64,000 nucleotides of DNA from Thalassobacter stenotrophicus (GTDB taxonomy: Bacteria; Pseudomonadota; Alphaproteobacteria; Rhodobacterales; Rhodobacteraceae): positions 123,902-187,901 of the forward strand of contig NZ_CYRX01000032.1 in assembly GCF_001458315.1 (NCBI RefSeq), in the 5' to 3' direction. The notes under the pieces were generated by a model. That model searched no databases. It saw nothing but the letters and a program-made list of their open reading frames with translations, and had not been told where the DNA came from. The position numbers and the translations under genes were made by a program. This document shows, in pieces, positions 27,185-35,433 of the stretch; position 1 is the first letter of the stretch, and every line of letters begins with the position of its first letter.

Positions 27185-28213
27185 ATGACCTATGATCGCC
27201 GCAGTTTTTTGAAAACGTCCGCCGCACTTGCGGGCACAACCGCCCTGACCTTTGCGTCACCTGCGTGGGCCAAAACGACCCTGACGGGCGTCAGCTATCT
27301 GCCGCCCAGCTACAAAGCTCTGTCCTTCGGCTCTAACGGCTTTGTCGAGCGTTTAGGTAAAAGCGATGCCGTCACCGTCGATTATTATGACAGCGGCAAG
27401 CTGTTGAAGGCTGACGAACAACTGCCTGCTTTGTTGTCGGGTGCGATCGACTTCATGTTCCACACGTCCAGCTACATCACCCGGTCCGTGCCCATCTTGG
27501 GCATCACAGGCCTGCCGGGAGTGGTTGAAGCGCTGTATGAAAACCCCGATCGCCTGAAGAAAGGCAGCCCCCTTTTCGATCTGATCAACGAAGAGTTAGG
27601 CAAGGAAGGTCTTTATATGGCCTCGATGATGGGTAACATTCTTCAGCCTGAATACCTTTGGAGCACAACAGCCGCACCGGTCCGTTCGCTTACGGACATC
27701 GATGGCAAGAAGGTTCGCGTTGTCAGCTTTGAAGCCACGCAGGTTGTCGAAGGGTTCGGGGCCGCGGCCGTGCGCATCCCGTCCTCCGAGCTTTACCTCG
27801 CGTTGCAACGTGGCACCGTGGATGCAGCGGTCGCCAACATCTCGACCATCATCGGGCGGTCGCTTCAAGAACAGTTGCACCAGGTCTACAAACTACCGCT
27901 GACCGCGTTTGGAATTGGCCTGTTCACCACCACTAAGCGGTGGGAAAAGATGACCGAAGATGAACGCGCAGCTTTTGGCGAAGCCGCCGATTGGCTGGAT
28001 GAAAACGGCGCAGCCGAGGCGAACAATTCAATCTATCCCGATGAATTCTGGCCGATCATCAGCGACGCTGGGATCGAGATCATCGAACCCTCTGAAGAAG
28101 ACCTGGCAGCATTGGATGAAGCCAGCGCGGGTGTACGCGAAGCATGGATCAAAGAGGTCGGCGCCGATGTTGGCGAACGCGCCATCGCGCTTGCCATGGG
28201 CACAAGCAGCTAA
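27185..28213 (+). CDS. TRAP transporter periplasmic binding protein (DctP)
   Basis: This 342-residue protein begins with a twin-arginine-like signal (YDRRSFLKTSAALAG) cleaved after a SPAWA-like site near residue 29. The mature part is a DctP-type solute receptor with RVVSFEATQVVEGFG and the conserved arginine region expected to bind a carboxylate. An AGGAGGAACC ribosome site precedes the ATG. The ligand is probably an organic acid, by family. Confidence 0.92.
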   Translation: MTYDRRSFLKTSAALAGTTALTFASPAWAKTTLTGVSYLPPSYKALSFGSNGFVERLGKSDAVTVDYYDSGKLLKADEQLPALLSGAIDFMFHTSSYITRSVPILGITGLPGVVEALYENPDRLKKGSPLFDLINEELGKEGLYMASMMGNILQPEYLWSTTAAPVRSLTDIDGKKVRVVSFEATQVVEGFGAAAVRIPSSELYLALQRGTVDAAVANISTIIGRSLQEQLHQVYKLPLTAFGIGLFTTTKRWEKMTEDERAAFGEAADWLDENGAAEANNSIYPDEFWPIISDAGIEIIEPSEEDLAALDEASAGVREAWIKEVGADVGERAIALAMGTSS

Positions 28214-28233
28214 GCCACGAAGGGAACGGGACC

Positions 28234-28746
28234 GTGAAACATATCTTCAAGCGAATTGCACAGGCATTTCAGATCGCCGGACAGGTCGTTCTGGCCTTTA
28301 TGATGATTACCATCTGTTACGATGCCTTCATGCGTTATGTGTTCACGGCCCCGACGTCTTGGTCGCTTGAGATCAATACGTTCCTGATTGTGTTCGTCGC
28401 GGCGATGACCGCGGCGGACGTTCAACGCACCGATAGCCACATCCGCATCACTTTTTTTGTCGATATGCTGGGCACATCTGCCCAACGGTTTACGCGGCTT
28501 GTTATTGCAGTGATCGGAATGATCTTTAGCGCGATCATGACGTGGCGCGGCGTTATTATGGCCCATCAGGCGTGGGACTTCGGTGAACGTGTTTCCTCCA
28601 GCTTCGGCACGCCGATGGTGTACCCTTATGCCTTGCTGCCACTCGGGTTCGGCATGCTTGCGCTTCAGTTCCTTTTTAACGCGCTGGATGCCGTGATGGG
28701 CAAAGCCCCATCGGGCGATGACCATCAAGACCTGCAAGAGATTTGA
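28234..28746 (+). CDS. TRAP transporter small permease (DctQ)
   Basis: This 170-residue protein, read from a GTG with a GAAGGGAACGGG upstream region, has four membrane segments and the DctQ hallmark TSWSLEINTFLIVFVAA near residue 41. It partners DctM and DctP. Earlier in-frame starts lie inside the DctP gene and lack similarity. Confidence 0.9.
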   Translation: MKHIFKRIAQAFQIAGQVVLAFMMITICYDAFMRYVFTAPTSWSLEINTFLIVFVAAMTAADVQRTDSHIRITFFVDMLGTSAQRFTRLVIAVIGMIFSAIMTWRGVIMAHQAWDFGERVSSSFGTPMVYPYALLPLGFGMLALQFLFNALDAVMGKAPSGDDHQDLQEI

Positions 28747-28751
28747 AACCA

Positions 28752-29657
28752 ATGACCCAAAGACACCCAGAAATATGTGAAGTCGCCCCACGTGACGGTT
28801 TTCAGTCGATCATGGCACCGCTGCCAACCGATGAAAAGATTGCCATCATCCGCGATCTTGCCGCCACAGGCTGTACAAGGATCGAGATCGGCAGTTTCGT
28901 CAGCCCAAAGGCGGTGCCACAAATGGCCGATATGGCCGACATCGTCGACGGCGTGCGCGACCTGCCCGCGCGGCTGTCTGCGTTGGTGCCAAACCAGCGC
29001 GGCGCACAGGCGGCGCTGAGCGCTGGTATCACCGACATGGTCTATGTCTTTTCCATCTCGGAAACCCATAATCAGAACAACGTGCGCCAAAGCGTGGCAC
29101 AGTCCCTAGACGGGTTGGCAAGGATCGTCACAGATTTGCCAGCCCGGACGCGCTTGCGCGTGGACCTGGCGACAGCGTTTGACTGCCCGTTTGACGGGGC
29201 AATTGGGCAAGGCACCGTTCTGGATGCCGTGCGCGCCGTGACACAGATTGCGCCGCACGCGGAAGTCGCATTTTGCGACACAACTGGTCGCGCCAACCCT
29301 TTCGTCGTCGCCGCACGGTTTGCAGCGGCTATCGCCCTGCCGCAAACGCAGGCCAACACCTGGGCGTTTCACGGGCATGACACCTTCGGGCAAGGCGTCG
29401 CCAACGCGATGGCTGCATGGCACAGCGGTGTGAACGTTTTCGATACAGCCGCCGCAGGGCTTGGCGGCTGTCCATTCGCGCCGGGGGCCACAGGCAACAC
29501 CGCGACAGAGGATCTGGTCTTTGCTTTCAACGAAGGCGGGCTGCCAACCGGAATCGACATTGGGCTTTTGCTGCAAACTGCTGACCGCATCCATGCTCTG
29601 CCCGGCGGTATCACCGGAAGCCACTTGCGCCACGTCCCCAGGCATCGGGCTGCATGA
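28752..29657 (+). CDS. HMG-CoA-lyase-like / pyruvate carboxyltransferase-fold lyase
   Basis: This 301-residue protein (ATG at 28752; a TTG at 28743 is also in frame) is an HMGL-family TIM barrel: EVAPRDGFQS with the metal aspartate, EIGSFVSPKAVPQM, FHGHDTFGQGVANA with the metal histidines, and AAAGLGGCPFAPGATGN with the conserved cysteine. It would cleave a 3-hydroxyacyl-CoA such as HMG-CoA or citramalyl-CoA, fitting a CoA-transferase-first pathway. It is the last gene before a good terminator. Confidence 0.88.
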   Translation: MTQRHPEICEVAPRDGFQSIMAPLPTDEKIAIIRDLAATGCTRIEIGSFVSPKAVPQMADMADIVDGVRDLPARLSALVPNQRGAQAALSAGITDMVYVFSISETHNQNNVRQSVAQSLDGLARIVTDLPARTRLRVDLATAFDCPFDGAIGQGTVLDAVRAVTQIAPHAEVAFCDTTGRANPFVVAARFAAAIALPQTQANTWAFHGHDTFGQGVANAMAAWHSGVNVFDTAAAGLGGCPFAPGATGNTATEDLVFAFNEGGLPTGIDIGLLLQTADRIHALPGGITGSHLRHVPRHRAA

Positions 29658-29715
29658 TCTTGGTCAATACGTTTTAAAATGTAGGTCCATTCAATGCGAA
29701 CCCATTGAATATAAG

Positions 29716-29747
29716 AGCACCGCCTGAAACTGTCAGCCGGTGCTTTT
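29716..29747 (+). terminator. Intrinsic terminator of the E1/CoA-transferase/TRAP/lyase operon
   Basis: AGCACCG at 29716-29722 pairs with CGGTGCT at 29738-29744, with an inner CTGA/TCAG stem, followed by Ts. It lies 59 bases after the lyase stop. Confidence 0.8.
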
Positions 29748-29749
29748 CC

Positions 29750-30200
29750 AAGGCGTCAACGCATATTCAGATCACGCGAACTGAGCTACCTCCCCCAAAT
29801 CGGACACTAACGTAATCTGCGATTTGTAGTTTGCTGATTTTCAACACGAAAGAAATCAGAGATGGGTCTTGTTGCACGTATCAACTCCAACTCGGAACAC
29901 GGCCTATGAGGAGGTTCACCAGTTCACCAAGGCCATGAAGGCGCGTCAGGCCGGGACTGGGTTCCTGGGGAAGCCCGAAAGCCCCGCAGACGTTTTCAGC
30001 CTGCGCTACGGAGACTTCCTGAGCGTCGATGGGGAGGACCAACTGGACCAAGGTGGTCGCCCGGCGAGATATCGAGGAGCGACTGATGCGGCCACGGAAT
30101 GGGCGAGGGAGTTCTACCTGAACGGTCTGATGATCAGTGCGAAGCGCTGGACCACTATAGCTGATTTTCTCTGTTTGCATCGACACCGCCTACTCCCAGA
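29750..30200. other. Region without a recognised gene
   Basis: A rightward open frame (29869-30285) encodes a GFLGKPESPADVFSLRYGD-type sequence that I cannot assign, and a leftward frame (29881-30186) overlaps it. Its end runs through an IS110 remnant on the other strand, which makes a real intact gene unlikely. It may be decayed mobile DNA. Confidence 0.4.
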
Positions 30201-30401
30201 TCAACAAACCAGCAACCTCAGGCCCGTTAATGTGACAACACCCTCCATCGCAATAGTGCACTTTCGCAGCTCAGAAATGAACTAAAGCAGTTTGTTGCGC
30301 TTGACCTGTTTGCGAAAAATGACTTCCCCTGTCGAGCTACAACCATGAAGCTGAAATACATTCTTTGCCGGATCTATGCCGACAAGATCCAAATTTTCCA
30401 T
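30201..30401 (-). pseudogene. IS110-family transposase, N-terminal remnant
   Basis: From an ATG at 30401 the minus strand reads MENLDLVGIDPAKNVFQLHG, the typical IS110 DEDD-domain start, then a TAG at 30282-30284. Similarity resumes after the stop (FISELRKCTIAMEG) and then fades. The copy is inactive. Confidence 0.8.
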
Positions 30402-30661
30402 CGTAATAACCTCCTGATAGTTTCCACCACTCAATCCTAGCACAACGCTAGGTGGGGGATGTCCAATCCATCAGAACCGCGTTTTGTCATCCCGCGACGC
30501 TAATTGCTCGCCCTGCCCGCCTCAACAGGTTTTCTTCTGACAGTGCCGAGTCATGGGTTACTGTACTCCCTGACTTGGTCCGCCGCCGTGCACTCGGATG
30601 GCGGGGTGCCGTTGACTTTATCCTCATGGATGACCGGGTTCATTGCGCAAGCCCCCCGGTG

Positions 30662-31777
30662 CTACCGTTGTCCGACCTTCATGTCCTTGAACAGTGTCGC
30701 AAATTCGCGGGGCTGCGAGCGCCAATACTGTTCGGGCGCTTCGACCTGTGCCCCCAGTGCAGCCGCCGCATGCCAGGGCCAGCGCGGATTATAAAGCATG
30801 CTTCGAGCCAGCGCGATTGCGTCGGCATCGCCGTCCTGCAAGATCTTTTCGGCCTGTTCGGGTTCGGTGATCAAACCCACGGCGATGGTCGGCAGGCCGG
30901 TCTCGGCCTTGATGCGGGCGGCAAAGGGCACCTGAAATCCGGGGCCAACCGGGATTTGCTGCTTGGGGGATACGCCGCCGGTCGAGACATGGATCGCTGC
31001 GCAACCACGCTCTTTCAGGGCTTGGGCAAGCGCCACTGTGCTGTCCAAATCCCAGCCTCCCGGCACCCAGTCGGTGGCTGATACGCGCACCCAGACGGGC
31101 ATGTCGTCAGGCACCGCCGCCTTGACCGCGTCAAACACCTCAAGCGGGAAGCGCATGCGCGCCCGCTGGCTGCCGCCGTAGTCGTCGGTTCTTTCATTGG
31201 ACAGGGGCGATAGGAATTGATGCAGCAAATAGCCATGCGCCATGTGCAGTTCGATCCCTTGAAAGCCCAGCCGAACCGAGCGTTTCGCGGTCTGCACGAA
31301 CGCATCCTTGACGCGCTCCAACCCTTCGGCGTCCAACGCGGTGGGGGTGTCTTCGCCCGGTGCGTGCGGCAAGGCCGAGGGAGCCTCGCCCTTCCATCCT
31401 TGCGCCGCATCCGGCAAGATCTGCCCGCCGCCTTCCCATGGGGCCCGACTGGACGCCTTGCGCCCCGCATGCGCCAATTGGATCGCCAGTGGCATGTCAG
31501 ATGAGGTGCGGATGGCGACAACCACACGGGCCAGCGCCGTCTCGTTGTCGTCTGAATAGAGGCCCAGATCACCGGGAGTGATGCGCCCCTCAGGCGAGAC
31601 GGCGGTGGCTTCGATGATCATCAGGCCGGCACCTGACAGGGCCAGATGGCCAAGATGCATCAGGTGCCAATCCTGCGCATTGCCGTCGACGGCTGAATAT
31701 TGGCACATCGGCGCGATGATGATGCGGTTCGCAAGGGGCAGCGTGCCGATGTTCAGAGTTTGAAAGAGAAGGCTCAT
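30662..31777 (-). CDS. Old yellow enzyme family NADH:flavin oxidoreductase (YqjM-like)
   Basis: This 371-residue protein is an FMN TIM barrel with RIIIAPMCQYSA at the start (including the YqjM-type cysteine), IQLAHAGRKAS, ELHMAHGYLLHQFLSPLSN and SNERTDDYGGS signatures. It would reduce activated C=C bonds of enoates or nitro compounds. It lies 90 bases downstream... in reading terms it is co-directional with and upstream-independent of the phosphotransferase/ACAD pair, whose genes end at 31867. It probably belongs to the same lipid or xenobiotic degradation group. Confidence 0.9.
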   Translation of the reverse strand: MSLLFQTLNIGTLPLANRIIIAPMCQYSAVDGNAQDWHLMHLGHLALSGAGLMIIEATAVSPEGRITPGDLGLYSDDNETALARVVVAIRTSSDMPLAIQLAHAGRKASSRAPWEGGGQILPDAAQGWKGEAPSALPHAPGEDTPTALDAEGLERVKDAFVQTAKRSVRLGFQGIELHMAHGYLLHQFLSPLSNERTDDYGGSQRARMRFPLEVFDAVKAAVPDDMPVWVRVSATDWVPGGWDLDSTVALAQALKERGCAAIHVSTGGVSPKQQIPVGPGFQVPFAARIKAETGLPTIAVGLITEPEQAEKILQDGDADAIALARSMLYNPRWPWHAAAALGAQVEAPEQYWRSQPREFATLFKDMKVGQR

Positions 31778-31866
31778 GGTAACAGTTCCAACTTGGGGTT
31801 GGGCGCACGGTCTTGGGGTGCGCCGTTTATTTGGTGATGACGTATCGGGGCCTGTACGCAGGCGGA

Positions 31867-32958
31867 TCAGACGTTCCGAGCGCTTGATTTATAGGCTTCC
31901 GCCGCATCGACCGCGAGTTTCACAAGGCGTGGATAGTGTTCAACCCGTGCCGCCGAATGCGCCGATGCCGCTGACCCCCGGATAACGCGCCCTTTGATGC
32001 CGTGAAAGATCGCGGCCATACGGAAAAAGTTGAAGGTGATGTAGAATTCGTAATCGGGAATGCCCGTACGCCCGGTCGCGGCGCAATACTGCGCCACATA
32101 GGAAGCCTCGTCTGGGATGTTCAGGGTGGTGGGATCGACATCGCCCAACCCCGCGACGACCTGGGGCGGCATCCGGTACATCATGGAATGATAGGTGAAA
32201 TCGGCCAGCGGGTGCCCAAGGGTCGACAGTTCCCAATCCAGCACCGCGATGACCTTTGGTTCTGTGGGGTGGAAGATCAGGTTATCGCAGCGAAAATCAC
32301 CATGCACGATGCAGGTCTCATCACTGTCGGGGATGGCGGTTGGCAGAAAGTCGATCAACATCTCCATACCCGGATCCCGCCTGGCATCCGTGTCTGCCAG
32401 ATAGGATCGGGTCCAGCGACTGATCTGACGTTCGAAATAATTGCCGCCGCGGCCATAATCCTCAAGCCCGACGGCGCTTGGATCGATCTGGTGAAGCTGC
32501 GCCAAGGTGGCGTTCATCGCCGAGAAATAGGCAGGTCGTTCGTCTGCAGAAACATCCGGCAAGGTGGCATCCCAGAAGATCCGCCCCTCGACCATGTCCA
32601 TGATGAAGAACCAACTGCCGATGATGGTCTCGTCCAGACAAACCGCATGGACATGGGCGACGGGAAACCCGGTCTGCCCAAGGGCCGTCAGCACTCGCGC
32701 CTCGCGGTCGACCGCATGGGCACCTTTGGCCAGTTGTCCGGGCGGTTTGCGGCGCAGCACATAGGTCTTGCCGGGTGTCACCAGCTTGTAGGTCGGGTTC
32801 GACTGGCCGCCGCGAAATTCAAACATCTCGAGAGGGCCGTCAAAGCCATCGACGTTTTCCGCCATCCATCGTGTCAGCGCGTCTTGGTCCAGGCCAAAGC
32901 CCGGACGCACAGGCCCTACTCCCAAATTGGCATCTTGATCGGTGGCAGAGGTGGTCAC
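31867..32958 (-). CDS. ACAD10/11-type phosphotransferase (aminoglycoside phosphotransferase fold)
   Basis: This 363-residue protein has the kinase-like fold of the APH family: FRGGQSNPTYKL, YVLRRKPPG with the ATP-binding lysine region, the catalytic CIVHGDFRCDNLIFH and the metal-binding AVLDWELSTLGHPLAD. The GTG at 32958 was chosen because it overlaps the acyl-CoA dehydrogenase stop (GTGA); the frame starts farther upstream without similarity. In mammals the equivalent domain phosphorylates 4-hydroxyacyl-CoA before oxidation by the fused dehydrogenase, and pairing with the next gene suggests the same chemistry. Confidence 0.88.
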   Translation of the reverse strand: MTTSATDQDANLGVGPVRPGFGLDQDALTRWMAENVDGFDGPLEMFEFRGGQSNPTYKLVTPGKTYVLRRKPPGQLAKGAHAVDREARVLTALGQTGFPVAHVHAVCLDETIIGSWFFIMDMVEGRIFWDATLPDVSADERPAYFSAMNATLAQLHQIDPSAVGLEDYGRGGNYFERQISRWTRSYLADTDARRDPGMEMLIDFLPTAIPDSDETCIVHGDFRCDNLIFHPTEPKVIAVLDWELSTLGHPLADFTYHSMMYRMPPQVVAGLGDVDPTTLNIPDEASYVAQYCAATGRTGIPDYEFYITFNFFRMAAIFHGIKGRVIRGSAASAHSAARVEHYPRLVKLAVDAAEAYKSSARNV

Positions 32959-34145
32959 GCGGCGTTCTCCGCTTTCCAGTCGCGCTTGATCTTTTTGGCA
33001 AGGCTCCATTTGTGCACTTCGGTGGGGCCGTCATAGATACGGAAGGCGCGGATTTCGCGGAACACTTGTTCGACGATCGTGTCCGCCGTCACGCCCTGCC
33101 CGCCCATGCATTGCACGCAGCGATCGGCCACACGCATCAGCGCTTCGGACACGGCAACCTTGGCCATCGAGCTTTCGGCACCGCCCTGCGCCCCTGTGTC
33201 CAAAACATCGGCGCACCAATAGGTCATCAACTCGGCCTGCTTGAGATCGATCAGGTTCTCGGCCAGCATGAAACCGACGCCTTCGTGATCAACCAGCGGT
33301 TTACCAAAGGCCATCCGGCGGTTTGCATAATCGGTGGCGATTTCATTGGCACGGACGCAGGCCCCAAGCCATCGCATGCAGTGGCTAAGACGGGCGGGTG
33401 CCAGACGGACCTGCGCGTATTTGAACCCCTCGCCCGACGCGCCCAGCATCTGATCCGCCGGGACTCGCAGGTTGTCGATGGTGATCACCGAATGGCCCCC
33501 AGGCATTGAACTGTCGATGGTGTCCATCACCCGCACGATCTGGATTGCGGGATCGGGCAGATCGACCAGGAACATGCAGGCCCCCTCGTCGGATTTTGCC
33601 ATGATAATGCCCATGCCCGCGCCGTCGGCCCCGGTGATATAGGTCTTGGATCCGTTGATCACCCAGTGATTGCCATCCATCTTGCAGGTGGTCTGCATCA
33701 TCGACGGGTCAGACCCAGCACCGCCATCTTCGGCGGGTTCGGTCATAAAAAATGCCGACCGCATGCTGCCATCCACCATGCGCGGCAGAAACCGTTCCTT
33801 TAACTCAGGCGAGGCGACTTTGCCCAGAAGGTACATGTTGCCCTCGTCCGGCGCACAGGTGTGACAGGCCAGCGGCCCCAGCGGGGACAGGCCCGACCGG
33901 ATCAGCACTGCTGCCGTTTCGCGTTGCGTCAGGTGCCCGCCATCATCCAGAATATGCGGCGTCATCACCCCTGCCGCTCGACCAAGGGCCTTCAATTCAT
34001 CGGCAAGTGCTTCTGACGGACCGTGGGGGCCGCAGCGGAGATCGCCTTCGAACGGGGCCACGGTTTCGCGCACAAAGGCTTCGACCTTGTCCGCGATGTC
34101 GAGCGCACGTTGAGATATTCCCTGCCGTTCCAGATGAGTATTCAT
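32955..34145 (-). CDS. Acyl-CoA dehydrogenase (ACAD10/11-like)
   Basis: This 396-residue flavoprotein has the ACAD core: FFMTEPAEDGGAGSDPSMMQ near residue 133, a WVINGSKTYITGADGAG segment, and MHGRAG-type C-terminal features (CVQCMGGQGVTADTIVEQVFREIRAFRIYDGPTEVHKW, split here for length). It would be the partner of the phosphotransferase in converting 4-hydroxyacyl-CoA or similar to enoyl-CoA. It is the first gene of that pair; upstream are gene remnants. Confidence 0.93.
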   Translation of the reverse strand: MNTHLERQGISQRALDIADKVEAFVRETVAPFEGDLRCGPHGPSEALADELKALGRAAGVMTPHILDDGGHLTQRETAAVLIRSGLSPLGPLACHTCAPDEGNMYLLGKVASPELKERFLPRMVDGSMRSAFFMTEPAEDGGAGSDPSMMQTTCKMDGNHWVINGSKTYITGADGAGMGIIMAKSDEGACMFLVDLPDPAIQIVRVMDTIDSSMPGGHSVITIDNLRVPADQMLGASGEGFKYAQVRLAPARLSHCMRWLGACVRANEIATDYANRRMAFGKPLVDHEGVGFMLAENLIDLKQAELMTYWCADVLDTGAQGGAESSMAKVAVSEALMRVADRCVQCMGGQGVTADTIVEQVFREIRAFRIYDGPTEVHKWSLAKKIKRDWKAENAA

Positions 34146-34186
34146 ATGTAATTATCCTTTTCGGGTATCGCGTCGCGTTCAGCGCG

Positions 34187-34318
34187 TCAGGGGGGATTCA
34201 AATCCAAGCTCTTGCTTGATCTGTCGTTTGAGTATCTTGCCGTTAGCGTTGCGCGGTAAAAGCGTGTCGCGCAGCGTATAGCTTTCCCGGCAATGCTGTA
34301 GAACAACGTGAGGCAGGT
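34187..34318 (-). pseudogene. Acyl-CoA ligase, C-terminal remnant
   Basis: The minus strand reads LLPRNANGKILKRQIKQELG just before a stop at 34187. This is the conserved C-terminal lysine motif of AMP-forming acyl-CoA ligases, upstream of which about 20 more residues can be followed. It lies just upstream of the dehydrogenase, on the same strand, where an intact ligase would be expected. Confidence 0.75.
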
Positions 34319-34319
34319 A

Positions 34320-34511
34320 TACCCACGGGGGCTATTGCTCAATCTGGCGGGTGGAAAAGCCCAAGAAATGTTTGAGACGACCCAATGTCCCGTAGACCAG
34401 ATTTCGCGGCAGGTAGGATACCGCGATCCCGCTGCGTTCAGAAAGGTATTTCTGCGGCTGACCGGACTGGTTCCGCAGTCTTACAGACAAAGGTTCGCTG
34501 TTGGTTCGTGA
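34320..34511 (+). pseudogene. AraC/GlxA-family regulator, C-terminal HTH remnant
   Basis: The rightward frame encodes AQEMFETTQCPVDQISRQVG followed by YRDPAAFRKVFLRLTGLVPQ and SYRQRF. This is the second helix-turn-helix and tail of AraC-type regulators. The first HTH and effector domain are missing; the frame opens inside the ligase remnant. Confidence 0.75.
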
Positions 34512-34580
34512 GGGTACTGTAAAATTTACGCCCGGAACCACCGCAGGGTCAATACCTGCGGCGACGGCGCGCGCGTCAGT

Positions 34581-34847
34581 TTATTTGCGAGCGACCAAAA
34601 TGGTTGCCCCGTCCGGGCCGGCCTCCTCGGCGTGATTTACGTCCTTCGGGAGGATGCAGGTTTCACCCGGGTCGTATCGCGGTGCACCATCGTCCGTGTT
34701 CAGGATAAATTCACCTTCGAGGACGTAGACAAATGACACTTGGTCGTGACTGTGCGTTTCGCTGCGCGACGACGGATCGAAGCGAACCCGCTTTGGCTCA
34801 CCGTAGCCGTCACTGCGGGCGGTGTCTTCAAACTCATCTCTCGTCAT
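34581..34847 (-). CDS. Small single-domain cupin protein, paralogue of 19655-19921
   Basis: This 88-residue cupin (SETHSHDQVSFVYVLEGEF, PGETCILPKDVNHAEEAG) has the same length as the copy at 19655 and mostly the same residues. Its ATG overlaps the OhrR-like stop, so it is co-transcribed with that regulator and should be under OhrR control. A cupin in an organic hydroperoxide locus might handle a peroxide-derived product. Confidence 0.85.
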   Translation of the reverse strand: MTRDEFEDTARSDGYGEPKRVRFDPSSRSETHSHDQVSFVYVLEGEFILNTDDGAPRYDPGETCILPKDVNHAEEAGPDGATILVARK

Positions 34848-35329
34848 GTGGTCGCTTTCTGTACTGAAACTTCGCGGCTGTCGGGCCGCAGTTCGGGTTT
34901 TGAGGAGGCGCGCAGCCGTTCACCAAGGTCCGAAACCTCGGCGTGCAAACGCTCCAAAGCGCGGGCATCCAGCCCCGTTCGTTCGAATATGCAGGCAGAG
35001 ACATGCGCAGCGCGCCCTTCCATTTCGCCGCCCGCATCGGTGAGGGTCACATGAACCTTGCGCTCATCATGCGGATCACGATTGCGCGTGACCAACCCCG
35101 CAGCCTCAAGCCGTTTGAGAAGTGGCGTGACCGTGCTGGAATCCAGATAAAGCATGCCACCAATGCCGCTGACGTTCATTGGTGCCTTTTCCGCCCACAG
35201 AACACGCAGTACCAGATACTGTGGATAGGTGATCCCAAGCGCGTCCAGCAACGGGCGATAGGCCTGCTGCATCGCGTGCGTCGCTGAGTAGAGCGCGAAA
35301 CAGATCATGTCTGATGGGGCCATTGTCAT
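34844..35329 (-). CDS. ohrR: OhrR, MarR-family organic-hydroperoxide sensor
   Basis: This 161-residue protein (from the ATG at 35329; a GTG at 35338 is alternative) has the OhrR N-terminal ICFALYS with the peroxide-sensing cysteine (residue 10 from this start), a PLLDALGITYPQYLVL helix and a MarR winged helix (SSTVTPLLKRLEAAGLVTR). Oxidation of the cysteine releases DNA in known OhrR proteins. It is divergent from ohr and flanked by operator-like repeats. Confidence 0.92.
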   Translation of the reverse strand: MTMAPSDMICFALYSATHAMQQAYRPLLDALGITYPQYLVLRVLWAEKAPMNVSGIGGMLYLDSSTVTPLLKRLEAAGLVTRNRDPHDERKVHVTLTDAGGEMEGRAAHVSACIFERTGLDARALERLHAEVSDLGERLRASSKPELRPDSREVSVQKATT

Positions 35330-35346
35330 TCGATCCACTTACATAG

Positions 35347-35420
35347 TGCACGATTTAATTGCAAGCAATTGACATCCGGTATCAAGAGCGTCTATGACAT
35401 GCGCACAATTAAATCGTGCA
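35347..35420. promoter_or_regulatory. Paired OhrR operators in the ohrR-ohr intergenic region
   Basis: TGCACGATTTAATTG at 35347-35361 and its exact complement at 35406-35420 form two 15-base sites in opposite orientation. One lies beside the ohrR start and the other immediately before the ohr ribosome site (CAAGGAG). The AT-rich core matches the form of known OhrR operators. Confidence 0.8.
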
Positions 35421-35433
35421 CAAGGAGAATCCT

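Noticed and set aside
29869..30285. A 138-residue rightward gene
   Set aside because: No family is recognised, the frame crosses the IS110 remnant on the opposite strand, and there is no clear ribosome site; left as unassigned region.
32002..33036. Rightward 344-residue open frame
   Set aside because: It is antisense to the phosphotransferase gene with clear kinase motifs.
16243..34318. The N-terminal and C-terminal ligase fragments as halves of one gene split by rearrangement
   Set aside because: Only about 43 residues remain at 34187-34318 and no overlap exists to prove they belong together; the neighbours suggest two different ligase genes.
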